A stretch of 64,000 nucleotides of DNA from JANMDU01 sp043777675 (GCA_043777675.1 JAYWHR010000003.1:10123-74122), one strand, 5' to 3'. Counted from the stretch's first letter, positions 16,165 through 24,909 are shown. Translations and numbers: made by a program. The notes: a model not told the origin generated them from the sequence alone.

Positions 16165-17066
16165 ACGCTTCCGTACAGCCGGTGCGCAAAGATCATCTCG
16201 ATGGCCTTGCTATCTGGCTGCTACTTGGCTGCTGTCTCGTTTGGGGATTTCAACAGGTACTGGCCAAAGCCACTCTTGCCGAAATACCGCCAGTTTTCCA
16301 ATCCGCTGTGCGCGCGATCGGTGCAACGCTTTTGCTAGCTATCTGGTGCAGAGTGCGTGGCATCGTACTCTTTGTCAAAGATGGCACGCTGTGGGTAGGT
16401 TTGCTCGCTGGCTGCCTTTTTAGCTTTGAATTTGCTTGTATTTATCTGGCACTTAGCCACACTGGCGCATCGCGTGTCACGGTGTTTCTCTATACCTCGC
16501 CGTTTTGGGTAGCGGCGCTGCTGCCGCTGTTTGTGAAAAGCGAACGCATGAACCGCATGCAGTGGCTGGGGCTTTCCTGCGCCTTTGCCGCTGTGGTGTT
16601 TGCGCTGTGGGAGAGTTTGCTGGCCGCTGGAGCTGGGCGCTTGGGTGATGTATTGGCTTTACTCGCCGGCGCGTCTTGGGGTTTGACAACCGTGACAATC
16701 CGCGCAACCGCTCTGGCCAAGATCAGTGCCGAGCGCTTGCTGTTTTATCAATTGGCTTGTAGCGCGGTGTCTCTTCCCATCGTCTCTTTGGCTTTTGGTG
16801 AAAGCTGGCCCGCGATGGGACAGCTCAGCAGTTTCGCTTGGGCCTCCCTCTTTTTGCAAACTGCGGTGGGAGCGTTTGCCAGCTATTTGCTCTGGATGTG
16901 GATGTTGACACGCTACTCTGCTGCCAAGATGAGTGTGTTTGTCTTCCTCACACCTGTCTTCGCCATGGTCTTCGCCTCTGTCTGGCTCAAAGAGCCAGTG
17001 ACTTCAAGTTTGCTCATAGCGATTGTTCTGGTGGGTATGGGTATCGTCTTGGTGAATAAGCGGTAG
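16161..17066 (+). CDS. EamA/DMT-family transporter
   Basis: Drug/metabolite-type exporter of 301 residues with ten hydrophobic segments in two EamA halves. The first half has LGCCLVWGFQQVLAK and the second begins near LALLAGASWGLTTVTIRATA. The C-terminal segment LTPVFAMVFASVWLKEPVT is the conserved tail motif. It starts at a TTG overlapping the flavin-reductase stop; a GTG at 16180 is an alternative. Converges with ubiA, whose stop is 5 bases away. Substrate unknown. Confidence 0.85.
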   Translation: MNASVQPVRKDHLDGLAIWLLLGCCLVWGFQQVLAKATLAEIPPVFQSAVRAIGATLLLAIWCRVRGIVLFVKDGTLWVGLLAGCLFSFEFACIYLALSHTGASRVTVFLYTSPFWVAALLPLFVKSERMNRMQWLGLSCAFAAVVFALWESLLAAGAGRLGDVLALLAGASWGLTTVTIRATALAKISAERLLFYQLACSAVSLPIVSLAFGESWPAMGQLSSFAWASLFLQTAVGAFASYLLWMWMLTRYSAAKMSVFVFLTPVFAMVFASVWLKEPVTSSLLIAIVLVGMGIVLVNKR

Positions 17067-17070
17067 CTCG

Positions 17071-17931
17071 CTATTTCATCCCCTGGGAGATGGCAATGCC
17101 CGCAAACAGCGTAAAACCTAGCCAATGGTTCTGACGAAACGCTTTGAAGCAACCTTCCCGCGAGCGCGTGCGGATCAGCTGCCAATGCCAAAAAATTTGT
17201 GCAGAGGCAGCCGTTAAAACTATTAATTTGATAGCAGTCTGCGCATATTCCATGCCGGCTATCAACCAAAAAAGCATATAAATTGCATAAAAAATCAAGA
17301 TCGCAGTCACATCAAAGCTACCGAGTGTGATGGCGGACGTTTTCATGCCGATGCGCAGATCATCATCACGATCCACCATGGCGTATTCGGTGTCGTAGGC
17401 AAGCACCCAGAAGAGATTGCCGAGCAGCAAAATCCATGCGATCAGTGGCACATGGCCTTGCACAGCTGCGAATGCCATCGGAATACCGAAGCTGAATGCG
17501 ACTCCCAAAACGGCTTGCGGCATGGAGACGAAGCGTTTGGAGAAAGGATAAGCAATCGCAATCGCTAAAGCTACGAACGACCAGACAACGGTTGCTAAAT
17601 TCGTGGTGAGTACGAGGCTAAAGGCCAGTAAGGCGAGAAGAGCTCCCACAAGCAGCGCCTCTTTTTTGCCCACTTTTCCACTCGTCACCGGCCTATGCGC
17701 GGTGCGCTTGACATGTTTGTCAAATTCCGCGTCTGCCACATCGTTCACACAGCAGCCCGCACTGCGCATGAGGATGGTGCCGAGGGTAAAAACGATGATC
17801 AGATGCCAGCCTGGAAAGCCGCCGGCTGCGATCCAGAGCGCAGAAAGCGTCGGCCAGAGCAACAGGAGCCAACCCGCTGGGCGATTCCAGCGAATCAGGT
17901 CTAGGTAAAGTGCGAGGCGGTCACGCCACAT
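17071..17931 (-). CDS. ubiA: 4-hydroxybenzoate octaprenyltransferase, with a repeat-derived insert
   Basis: Membrane prenyltransferase that joins the polyprenyl tail to 4-hydroxybenzoate in ubiquinone synthesis. It has 286 residues and about eight membrane segments. The two aspartate-rich Mg-diphosphate motifs are visible: NDVADAEFD (about residues 63-71) and DTEYAMVDRDDD (about residues 179-190). Dispersed repeat copy 3 encodes residues about 221-237, read as LIAGMEYAQTAIKLIV, in the region joining two late membrane segments. The frame stays open, and the rest of the protein looks intact. The insert is far from both catalytic motifs, which would explain why it is tolerated. Confidence 0.92.
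   Translation of the reverse strand: MWRDRLALYLDLIRWNRPAGWLLLLWPTLSALWIAAGGFPGWHLIIVFTLGTILMRSAGCCVNDVADAEFDKHVKRTAHRPVTSGKVGKKEALLVGALLALLAFSLVLTTNLATVVWSFVALAIAIAYPFSKRFVSMPQAVLGVAFSFGIPMAFAAVQGHVPLIAWILLLGNLFWVLAYDTEYAMVDRDDDLRIGMKTSAITLGSFDVTAILIFYAIYMLFWLIAGMEYAQTAIKLIVLTAASAQIFWHWQLIRTRSREGCFKAFRQNHWLGFTLFAGIAISQGMK
17220..17272 (+). repeat. Dispersed repeat family A, copy 3 (inside ubiA, antisense)
   Basis: Core TGCGCATATTCCATGCCGGC at 17240-17259. The flanks TTGATAGC (17228-17235) and GCTATCAA (17258-17265) are perfect inverted arms, so this copy folds as one long hairpin. Confidence 0.9.
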
Positions 17932-17968
17932 AAGCTGGGAATCTCAACTCGAGTGTGGGAGACTTTTT

Positions 17969-18022
17969 GCTATGAAAAAAATAGCACTTTACGCATATTC
18001 TATGCCGGCTATGTGCACAAAA
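17969..18022 (+). repeat. Dispersed repeat family A, copy 4 (between ubiA and ssb)
   Basis: GCTAT at 17969, ATAGC at 17981-17985 and ACGCATATTCTATGCCGGC ending at 18009. It lies in the gap between ssb (stop at 18039) and ubiA (start at 17931), and fills about half of it. Confidence 0.9.
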
Positions 18023-18038
18023 TGCTTTTAAAACAAGC

Positions 18039-18530
18039 TTAAAACGGGATGTCGTCATCCATGTCGTCAAAACCGCTTCCTTGCTTGGCTTTTGGGGCTG
18101 TTGCCGCAGGCGCGGGGCGCGCTGCAGGTGGGCGGGAAGCTGGCGCGGGAGCGCGCGAGTAACCACCGCCGCCTTCATCGGGCGAGCCTGCGCCTTGACG
18201 GCTGCCCAGGAGCTGCATTTCGGTGGCGATGATATCCACAGTGTTGCGTTCGATGCCATCTTTGTCGGTGTACTTGCCGTATTTCAAGCGGCCTTCGACG
18301 TAGAGTGGCGCGCCTTTTTTGACATACTCGCCCACGATCTCGGCCAAGCGGTCAAAGAATTGCACACGATGCCATTGAGTGTCTTCCACGGTCTCGCCAG
18401 AGGTCTTGTCTTTGCGTTTGCTGGTGGTCGCAATCGAGATATTGGCCACCGCGCCGCCGGAGGGCATGTAGCGAATCTCGGGATCGCGCCCGCAGTTGCC
18501 CATGAGGATGACTTTGTTGACGGAGGCCAT
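18039..18530 (-). CDS. ssb: Single-stranded DNA-binding protein
   Basis: SSB of 163 residues that coats single-stranded DNA in replication, repair and recombination. The N-terminal OB fold (about residues 1-110) starts MASVNKVILMGNCGRDPEIR and contains WHRVQFFDRLAEI and EGRLKYGKY. A Gly/Ala/Pro-rich linker follows, then the acidic tip DMDDDIPF that binds partner proteins. AGGAA precedes the start at normal distance. The neighbouring MFS gene lies upstream on the same strand, a common betaproteobacterial arrangement. Confidence 0.97.
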   Translation of the reverse strand: MASVNKVILMGNCGRDPEIRYMPSGGAVANISIATTSKRKDKTSGETVEDTQWHRVQFFDRLAEIVGEYVKKGAPLYVEGRLKYGKYTDKDGIERNTVDIIATEMQLLGSRQGAGSPDEGGGGYSRAPAPASRPPAARPAPAATAPKAKQGSGFDDMDDDIPF

Positions 18531-18641
18531 GTGTGTGTTCCTTGTGTTTCAGTGCTTAAGTTAGTTATTTGCTTGGCAGCTTTTAGATTATGCAGCATGG
18601 CGCTTTAGCAAACTAGGCAACACGAAAGGCGAGAAAGTAAC

Positions 18642-18698
18642 GCGAAAAAACGCAGCATATTGCTGTGCTTTTCTGCATACTTTCTTTGCGTTTTTCGC
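18642..18698. repeat. Inverted repeat between the MFS gene and ssb
   Basis: Arms GCGAAAAAACGCA (18642-18654) and TGCGTTTTTCGC (18687-18698) pair with one bulge. GAAAGTA (18633-18639) also pairs with TACTTTC (18678-18684), giving an alternative fold. The TCTGCATAC/TTTTTCGC words resemble a decayed copy of repeat family C. It lies just downstream of the MFS stop, so it may act as a terminator. Confidence 0.5.
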
Positions 18699-18699
18699 T

Positions 18700-19905
18700 T
18701 TACATCGAAGTCTTGGATGGAGGCCGCATACCCCAAGCCACCAAAAGCCAGATCGCCATCAGCACGAAGCAGCCCGCAAACAACGCATCAAATCCATAGT
18801 GTTTGGCCAGCCAGCCGCCCCCCGCGCCGCCTACGAAGAAGCCGAGCGATTGCACGGTGTTGTACACGCCCAGAGCCGCGCCACGCGCATGCGCGGGCGC
18901 CACGCGCGAGGCCAGAGAAGGCTGGGAGGCTTCCAAAATATTGAAGCCGACGAAAAAAGCAAACAACAGAAAGCCGAGCAGCCATACATTTGGCGCTTGA
19001 TTCAAAGTCCACCACAGACCCAATTGCACCAAGCCAATCAGCGCCACGCTACCTAAAAATGCTAGCTTCAATTTGCCGCGCGCCTCTAGCGCAAATAAGC
19101 CGCCCATGAACACGAAAGAGAGCAATACCGCCGGCAAATAAGCCTGCCAATGCGCAGCTTTACTGAGGCCCGCTTGCACCAGCATCGCCGGAATCGCCAC
19201 CCACATCGCCAATTGCACCGCATGCAAAATGAAAGCGCCAAGATCCAGCCGCAGCAAATCTGCATGCCCCAGCACTTCCTTCAAACCATGTAAACGCGTG
19301 TTTGGCGGGGAAGTGAGCGCCGGCTCTGGTGGCGTGCCCCAAACAATCACAGCCATGCAGCCGATCACCAAAACGCCAGTGATCACAAACAGGCCGCTGA
19401 GTCCAATCTGCGCCGCCAAGATGGGAGCAGCTACGAGCGACAGCGCAAACATCAGCCCAATACTTGCCCCCACCAAAGCCATCGCCTTGGTGCGCACCTC
19501 GTCTCGCGTCATGTCTGCCAAGAGCGCCGTCACCGCTGCTGAGATTGCCCCCGCACCTTGCAGCGAGCGGCCCATAATCAGCCAGTCTAAAGTTGAAGCG
19601 GTAGCGGCCACAAAGCTGCCCAGTGCGAAAATTACCAAGCCAATCAAAATCACTTTCTTGCGGCCAAAGCGATCCGAGGCCATGCCGAACGGAATTTGCA
19701 AAATGCCCTGCGTGAGCCCATAAATACCCATAGCCAAGCCCACGAGAGCTGGGTCATCGCCACCCGGGTATTTGGTGGCCTCCAGCGCAAAGACCGGTAG
19801 CACCAAAAACAGCCCGAGCATGCGCATGGCAAAGATGCTGGCCAGAGAGGCGCTGGCGCGGCGCTCGGCAGGGAGCATGGTGGTGGAGGGGCGGAATGCA
19901 GACAT
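18700..19905 (-). CDS. MFS transporter (DHA1-type exporter)
   Basis: Major-facilitator exporter of 401 residues with twelve hydrophobic segments. The motif-A loop after segment 2 reads GMASDRFGRKKVILIG (about residues 78-93), and segment 5 has a motif-C-like GASIGLMFALSLVAAPILAA. This places it with DHA1 drug/metabolite efflux proteins. It is transcribed toward ssb, a conserved neighbourhood in betaproteobacteria where uvrA often lies on the other side; uvrA is not in this window. Substrate unknown. Confidence 0.88.
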   Translation of the reverse strand: MSAFRPSTTMLPAERRASASLASIFAMRMLGLFLVLPVFALEATKYPGGDDPALVGLAMGIYGLTQGILQIPFGMASDRFGRKKVILIGLVIFALGSFVAATASTLDWLIMGRSLQGAGAISAAVTALLADMTRDEVRTKAMALVGASIGLMFALSLVAAPILAAQIGLSGLFVITGVLVIGCMAVIVWGTPPEPALTSPPNTRLHGLKEVLGHADLLRLDLGAFILHAVQLAMWVAIPAMLVQAGLSKAAHWQAYLPAVLLSFVFMGGLFALEARGKLKLAFLGSVALIGLVQLGLWWTLNQAPNVWLLGFLLFAFFVGFNILEASQPSLASRVAPAHARGAALGVYNTVQSLGFFVGGAGGGWLAKHYGFDALFAGCFVLMAIWLLVAWGMRPPSKTSM

Positions 19906-20134
19906 GAAGAGCCGTGATTGTCCGGCATTGCGGAGCGCTTTTTGAGTTACTGGCGCAGATGTTTCAAGCGCTTCCTGGACATCGCTCTTGACGATCTCTT
20001 AAAAATACTTTAGATTTAAATAATCGTGGCTTCGATTAATTGGCTGTATAAGCGATATTCACGTCTGGACATTGCATCAACTGGAAAACACTATCGCATA
20101 ACTCCCTAATCCGCCTTACCATCACCGTTTTCCC

Positions 20135-20164
20135 TAATACATAAACGAATAAGTTTATGTATTA
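20135..20164. promoter_or_regulatory. Perfect 12-bp palindrome upstream of the liv operon
   Basis: TAATACATAAAC (20135-20146), six bases, GTTTATGTATTA (20153-20164). The centre is about 60 bases before the binding-protein start, a usual place for a repressor operator. It is AT-rich and has no T-run, so a terminator is unlikely. The 303-base gap 19906-20208 holds nothing else I recognise. Confidence 0.5.
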
Positions 20165-20208
20165 TATTGCTAGCTGCATGCATTATTTTTCATATTAGGA
20201 GCTCATCA

Positions 20209-21396
20209 ATGAGTACACGCCGTTTGGTTTTGACCCGTTCTGCCGCCGCCATCGGCGTAGCTTCGAGTGGCTTCCTGTTGCCCGAGATCGCACGTGCGCA
20301 ATCCAACAAAATCCGCGTCGGCCTCATGCTGCCCTACACCGGCACATTTGCCCAGCTCGGCGTGGCCATTGAAAACGGTTTTCGTATGGCCATCAATGAG
20401 CAAGGCGGTAAGCTCGGTGGGCGCGAGATCGAATACTTTAAAGTGGACGATGAAGCTAATCCCGCCAAAGGCATCGAAAACGCGCAGCGCCTCGTGCAAC
20501 GCGATAAAGTCGATGTGCTCATCGGCACAGTGCATTCCGGCGTGCAAATGGGCATTCACCGCGTGGCGCGTGAGTCAGGCGTGCTCAATATCATCCCCAA
20601 TGCCGGTGTGCATGCAGCTACGCGAGCGCAATGTGCGCCCAATGTTTTCCGCACCAGCTTCACCAATTCGCAGCCTACGCTGGGCTTGGGTAAAGTGATG
20701 GTCGAAAAAGGCCATAAGAAAGCCGTGTGGATCACTTGGGGCTATGCCGCTGGCGATGAGGCCTTTGAAGGCTTTGAAGAAAGCTATACGAAGGCGGGCG
20801 GCCAAATCGTGAAAAAGCTCGCCCTTCCCTTCCCCAATGTGGAATTTCAAGCCTTGCTCACCGAGATCGCCTCAATCAAGCCCGATGCTGTGGCTTGCTT
20901 CTTCGCAGGCGGCGGCGCAGCCAAATTCATCCGTGACTACGCAGCGGCTGGCCTGAACAAAACTATTCCGTTGTATGGTTCGGGCTTCTTGACTGAAGGT
21001 GTGCTCGATGCCGCAGGCGATGCAGCCAACGGTATCCTCACCACACTGCATTACAGCGATTCGCTCGATACAGCCAGCAACCGTAAATTCCGTTTGGAAT
21101 ACGCTAAAGCATTCCGTATGCAGCCTGATGTGTATGCCGTGCAAGGCTACGATTCGGGCTTACTGCTGGTGCAAGGCGCGAATGCGGTGAAGGGCGATTT
21201 GAATAACAAACAAGCACTCTATGCAGCGACGCAAAACGCCAAAATCGACAGCCCACGCGGCAAATGGAGCATGAGCAAGGCCAACAACCCGATTCAAGAC
21301 ATTTACCTGCGACGCGTTGAAAATAGAGAAAACAAGGTGGTGGGCATTGCGGCGAAAGCGGTGCAAGATTCAGGCGCTGGCTGCAAGATGGCCTGA
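20209..21396 (+). CDS. Branched-chain amino-acid-type ABC transporter substrate-binding protein
   Basis: Periplasmic Leu/Ile/Val-type binding protein of 395 residues. The start at 20209 has AGGAG seven bases upstream; the frame upstream of it is not needed. The signal peptide contains a twin arginine (STRRLVLTRSAAAIG), which could direct Tat export, and ends near IARAQ. The mature domain begins IRVGLMLPYTGTFAQLG and includes LIGTVHSGVQMG, the type-I periplasmic fold of LivJ/amide/aromatic-acid binders. First gene of the liv-type operon, separated from the permease gene by an intrinsic terminator. The ligand may be an aromatic or organic acid rather than an amino acid. Confidence 0.92.
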   Translation: MSTRRLVLTRSAAAIGVASSGFLLPEIARAQSNKIRVGLMLPYTGTFAQLGVAIENGFRMAINEQGGKLGGREIEYFKVDDEANPAKGIENAQRLVQRDKVDVLIGTVHSGVQMGIHRVARESGVLNIIPNAGVHAATRAQCAPNVFRTSFTNSQPTLGLGKVMVEKGHKKAVWITWGYAAGDEAFEGFEESYTKAGGQIVKKLALPFPNVEFQALLTEIASIKPDAVACFFAGGGAAKFIRDYAAAGLNKTIPLYGSGFLTEGVLDAAGDAANGILTTLHYSDSLDTASNRKFRLEYAKAFRMQPDVYAVQGYDSGLLLVQGANAVKGDLNNKQALYAATQNAKIDSPRGKWSMSKANNPIQDIYLRRVENRENKVVGIAAKAVQDSGAGCKMA

Positions 21397-21410
21397 TGCT
21401 CTTGGCTGCA

Positions 21411-21445
21411 AAATAGCGGTGCCGTATCAGCGCCGCTATTTTTTT
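21411..21445 (+). terminator. Intrinsic terminator/attenuator between binding protein and permease genes
   Basis: A 12-bp stem AAATAGCGGTGC (21411-21422) / GCGCCGCTATTT (21430-21441), with one G-T pair, a 7-base loop and seven T (21439-21445). It ends 14 bases before the permease ATG. Partial termination here would make the binding protein in excess over the membrane parts. Confidence 0.88.
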
Positions 21446-21458
21446 GACGACGCAACAC

Positions 21459-22322
21459 ATGGATATTGCCAACTTCCTCATCCAGCTGCTCAACAGCGTT
21501 CAATATGGCCTGTTGCTTTTCATGCTGGCCGCTGGGCTGACTTTGATCTTTGGCATCATGGGCGTAGTCAATCTTGCGCATGGTAGCTTCTATATGCTGG
21601 GCGCTTATCTTGCATGGTCACTGTCATTGCAGCTGGATAGCCTCACTTTGGCGATCCTTTTAGGCACAATGCTTTCCGTCATTTTCGGGCTGCTGCTGGA
21701 GAAAATACTTATTCAGCATTTCTATCACCGAGATCATTTAGATCAAGTGCTGCTCACTTTCGGCTTAATCTATATCTTTGAAGAAGCCCGCTCCATGATT
21801 TGGGGTGATGATGTGCATGGCGTAGACATTCCTGCGCTGCTCGCTGGCTCAATCCAACTGACCGACAATCTCTCGTATCCCGTTTATCGCCTTTTCATCA
21901 GCGGCGTTTGCATCGTGCTTGCGCTGGGTTTGTATATCCTGATTTCAAAAACCCGCTTGGGCATGAAAATCCGCGCCGGTGCGTTCAATCGCGAGATGAC
22001 GGAAGCACTCGGTGTGAACATCAAGCTGATTCATTCTCTGGTGTTCGCGCTAGGCGTAGGTTTAGCAACGATTGCCGGCATGATTGCCTCACCGATATCT
22101 AGCGTGTATCCGAATATGGGCAGCTCCGTGTTAATCATGTGCTTTGTTGTCGTTGTTATCGGTGGCATCGGTTCGGTGCGCGGCGCTCTGATTGCAGCAC
22201 TGCTCGTCGGCTTTGTTGATACCTTTGGTAAAGTGCTGTTGCCCCAGTTTGCAAGCATGCTGGTCTATGTGCTGATGGCGCTCGTGTTGCTCTACAAACC
22301 CGAAGGCTTGTTCAAAGCATGA
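21459..22322 (+). CDS. livH: Branched-chain-type ABC transporter permease LivH
   Basis: Inner-membrane permease of 287 residues from the ATG at 21459; a TTG inside the terminator T-run is in frame but unlikely. It has about eight hydrophobic segments and the LivH signature GLTLIFGIMGVVNLAHGSFYMLGAY (begins near residue 27). GIGSVRGALIAALLVGFVDTF lies near the C-terminus. It sits immediately downstream of the terminator and overlaps livM by 4 bases. Gene symbol is by family; substrate specificity is set by the binding protein and unknown. Confidence 0.92.
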   Translation: MDIANFLIQLLNSVQYGLLLFMLAAGLTLIFGIMGVVNLAHGSFYMLGAYLAWSLSLQLDSLTLAILLGTMLSVIFGLLLEKILIQHFYHRDHLDQVLLTFGLIYIFEEARSMIWGDDVHGVDIPALLAGSIQLTDNLSYPVYRLFISGVCIVLALGLYILISKTRLGMKIRAGAFNREMTEALGVNIKLIHSLVFALGVGLATIAGMIASPISSVYPNMGSSVLIMCFVVVVIGGIGSVRGALIAALLVGFVDTFGKVLLPQFASMLVYVLMALVLLYKPEGLFKA

Positions 22323-23344
22323 GTGCTCCTCAGGCTAACCTCGAAATCCTGCCGCGCAGCGTGAATGCGCTGCTCGCGCTCGCTGTTGTCGCGCTCGCTG
22401 GTGTGCCAATCTTTGGTGCAGACTACACCATCGGCCTGATCACCAGCATGATGATCATGGCAATTTTTGCGATGAGCTTGGATCTCCTGCAAGGCGTGAC
22501 AGGCCTGGTCTCGCTCGGGCACGCGGCCTTCTTCGGCTTTGCAGGCTATGCGCTGGCCTTTATCACGCCATCGTCAGATACGATCAGTCTCTGGTGGAGT
22601 TTGCCGCTGGCGCTATCAGCGACAGGTTTGGTGGCCTGCATCATCGGTTTCTTTGTTGTGCGCACGCATGGCATCTACTTCATCATGGTCACGATGGCTT
22701 TTGCACAGATGATGTATTTCATCTTCTTTGACAACAAAGTCTTGTTCGGTAAAACGCTCGGCGGCTCGGATGGTGCCTATTTGAATTTCAAGCCCACAGC
22801 GGGCATCTTTGATTTAGAAAACAAGCGTGTATTTTTCTATTTCACACTAGTGTGCCTAGTTGGCGTGTATGCCTTCCTGCGCCGCTTGCTTTTTTCTCCT
22901 TTTGGTCGCGCGCTCGCAGGCATACGCGCCAATGAGCACCGCATGCGAGCCCTAGGTTTTGCCACTTTCGCGCACAAACTCGCTGCATTCACACTCGCGG
23001 GTGCGCTCGCGGGCTTGGCCGGTTACTTGTGGGCAGCGCAAACAGGCTTCATCAACCCCGAGCTCATGGGCTTTCACATGAGCGCGCATGCCATCATGAT
23101 GGTCATCTTAGGCGGCATGGGCAATTTCGCGGGCGCGGCCATCGGCGCGTTCTCGTTTGAATATTTGTTGCATCTCTTCAAAGATTTGCCCGCATTTGGA
23201 AAATTCCAAACCGGCAAACATTGGCAGATGTGGATGGGTCTTTTCATCGTGGCCCTGGTCATTCTCGCGCCACGCGGCATATTGGGGCTAGCGTCAAAAT
23301 GGTTGGCCAAAAAAGATGTTAAGCAAAAGGATGCTGTTAAATGA
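22319..23344 (+). CDS. livM: Branched-chain-type ABC transporter permease LivM
   Basis: Second permease, 341 residues with about nine or ten hydrophobic segments. The conserved stretch SLDLLQGVTGLVSLGHAAFFG (begins near residue 52) and IRANEHRMRALGF (about 201-213, the ATPase-coupling loop) identify LivM. GGMGNFAGAAIGAFSFEYL near residue 260 is the second family motif. The last residues are lysine-rich (KWLAKKDVKQKDAVK). Its start and stop both overlap neighbours by 4 bases, so the operon is tightly coupled. Confidence 0.92.
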   Translation: MSAPQANLEILPRSVNALLALAVVALAGVPIFGADYTIGLITSMMIMAIFAMSLDLLQGVTGLVSLGHAAFFGFAGYALAFITPSSDTISLWWSLPLALSATGLVACIIGFFVVRTHGIYFIMVTMAFAQMMYFIFFDNKVLFGKTLGGSDGAYLNFKPTAGIFDLENKRVFFYFTLVCLVGVYAFLRRLLFSPFGRALAGIRANEHRMRALGFATFAHKLAAFTLAGALAGLAGYLWAAQTGFINPELMGFHMSAHAIMMVILGGMGNFAGAAIGAFSFEYLLHLFKDLPAFGKFQTGKHWQMWMGLFIVALVILAPRGILGLASKWLAKKDVKQKDAVK

Positions 23345-24099
23345 CAGCCATCCTTTCTGCGAAAAATCTCACCAAACGCTTCGGTGGCTTGGCAGCAGTC
23401 AATGAGGTAAGCCTTGATCTGTGGCAAGGCCGCTTGCATGCCGTGATCGGGCCCAATGGCGCGGGCAAATCCACGCTCACCAATCTGCTGTCTGGCGATT
23501 TGCCGCCCACCTCTGGCAGCGTGCATCTCGCTGGTACAGACATCACGGGTTGGAGCCCCGAAAAAATCTCCCGCCAGCGCCTAGGCCGCAGCTATCAAAA
23601 AACCAATATTTTCCGCAGCTTTACCGTGTGGGATAACATCCGCCTCGCCGCCCAATCGCGCAATCAGCCCTTCGCATTCAATCCGCTCGGCTGGCTCTCA
23701 AAAGCCTCTGCGCAAGCAGCTGTGAACGCGAGAGCCGAGCGCGCGATGGAGCTGGCCTTGCTCACCGAGCGCCGCGATACTGTGGCGGGCGCGGCGAGCC
23801 ACGGTGAGCAGCGCCAGCTAGAAATCGCCATGACACTCGCCACCGAGCCGCAAGTGCTCCTGCTCGATGAGCCGCTGGCCGGCATGGGCACGGCAGAGGC
23901 CGAGCGCATGGTGCAGCTCTTGTTGAAACTAAAAATCGATCACGCGATGCTCCTAGTCGAGCACGATATGGATGCAGTGTTTGCAGTGGCCGATCACTTA
24001 ACGGTGATGGTCAATGGCCAAGTGATTGCGAGCGACAAGCCTGCCGTGGTTCGCACAGATGCAGGCGTGCAAGCCGCGTATCTCGGTGAGGAGCATTGA
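23341..24099 (+). CDS. livG: Branched-chain-type ABC transporter ATPase LivG
   Basis: Cytoplasmic ATPase of 252 residues. Walker A GPNGAGKST is at about residues 37-45; the family-specific FRSFTVWDNIRLA follows; the signature is SHGEQRQLEIAMTLA and Walker B is VLLLDEPLAGMG (about 175-186). The signature begins SHGEQ instead of the usual SxGxQ, as in LivG. Overlaps livM by 4 bases and is separated from livF by one base. Confidence 0.94.
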   Translation: MTAILSAKNLTKRFGGLAAVNEVSLDLWQGRLHAVIGPNGAGKSTLTNLLSGDLPPTSGSVHLAGTDITGWSPEKISRQRLGRSYQKTNIFRSFTVWDNIRLAAQSRNQPFAFNPLGWLSKASAQAAVNARAERAMELALLTERRDTVAGAASHGEQRQLEIAMTLATEPQVLLLDEPLAGMGTAEAERMVQLLLKLKIDHAMLLVEHDMDAVFAVADHLTVMVNGQVIASDKPAVVRTDAGVQAAYLGEEH

Positions 24100-24100
24100 C

Positions 24101-24814
24101 ATGACTTCAGCAATCATCGAAGCCAAGGGCATCCACACCTATTACGGCCAAAGCCACATCCTGCGTGGCATTGACTTCACCGTGCAGCGCGGCCAAACGA
24201 TTGGCCTCATGGGGCGCAACGGCATGGGTAAAAGCACTTTGCTCAAATCCATCATGGGCATCGTGCCGCCGCGCAACGGCAGCGTAGAAATCAAAGGCAA
24301 AAGCATGGCAGGCCGCCCCACCTTTGAAGTCGCGCAAATGGGCATCGCCTATGTGCCCGAGGGGCGCGGCATCTTCGCTAACCTGAGCGTCACAGAAAAC
24401 TTGAAGATGGCCGCGCGCTCAGGCACGCAAGGCCAAAAAGACTGGACATACGAGCGCGTCTTAGAAACCTTCCCGCGATTAAAAGAGCGCCTCAATCACG
24501 GCGGCCAGCAACTCTCCGGCGGCGAGCAACAAATGCTCACCATCGGCCGCGCCCTCATGACGAATCCCGATGTACTGATCCTAGACGAAGCCACCGAAGG
24601 CCTCGCCCCCTTGATCGCCAAAGAGATCTGGCGTATCTGCGGCGAGATCAAACAAAGCGGTATCAGCTCCGTCATCGTCGATAAAAACTGGAAGCACGTC
24701 ACCCAGATCACAGACAACAACGTCATCCTAGTCAAAGGCGAAGTCGTCTTCAGCGGCTCATCCGCAGAGCTCATCGCCAAGCCCGACATCCTTGAGCAGC
24801 ACTTAGGCGTTTGA
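24101..24814 (+). CDS. livF: Branched-chain-type ABC transporter ATPase LivF
   Basis: Second ATPase, 237 residues. I use the ATG at 24101 because GAGGAG lies at the right distance and the protein then begins like LivF; the frame is open further upstream. Walker A is GRNGMGKST (about residues 39-47), the LivF-specific YVPEGRGIFANLSVTENL is at about 85-102, the signature is LSGGEQQML and Walker B is VLILDEATEGLAP. Last gene of the operon. A dispersed repeat follows within 20 bases, and then the accessory island begins. Confidence 0.94.
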   Translation: MTSAIIEAKGIHTYYGQSHILRGIDFTVQRGQTIGLMGRNGMGKSTLLKSIMGIVPPRNGSVEIKGKSMAGRPTFEVAQMGIAYVPEGRGIFANLSVTENLKMAARSGTQGQKDWTYERVLETFPRLKERLNHGGQQLSGGEQQMLTIGRALMTNPDVLILDEATEGLAPLIAKEIWRICGEIKQSGISSVIVDKNWKHVTQITDNNVILVKGEVVFSGSSAELIAKPDILEQHLGV

Positions 24815-24829
24815 TACGCTTTTTATAAG

Positions 24830-24882
24830 CCAAATCGGCCAGTAGCCGGCACAGATAATGCGCAAGACGCTATAAAAATAGC
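24830..24882 (-). repeat. Dispersed repeat family A, copy 5
   Basis: Read on the minus strand: GCTAT-TTTT-ATAGC hairpin, then TTGCGCATTATCTGTGCCGG, then CTACTGGCC. It lies between livF and the accessory island, and is one of only two copies in this orientation. Confidence 0.85.
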
Positions 24883-24909
24883 AGCATTACACGATGCAAT
24901 ACACATAAC

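Noticed and set aside
14535..17066. A nicotinate-degradation operon around the NicX-like gene
   Set aside because: No hydroxylase, NicD, NicF or NicE partners are adjacent; the flavin reductase and exporter are divergent.
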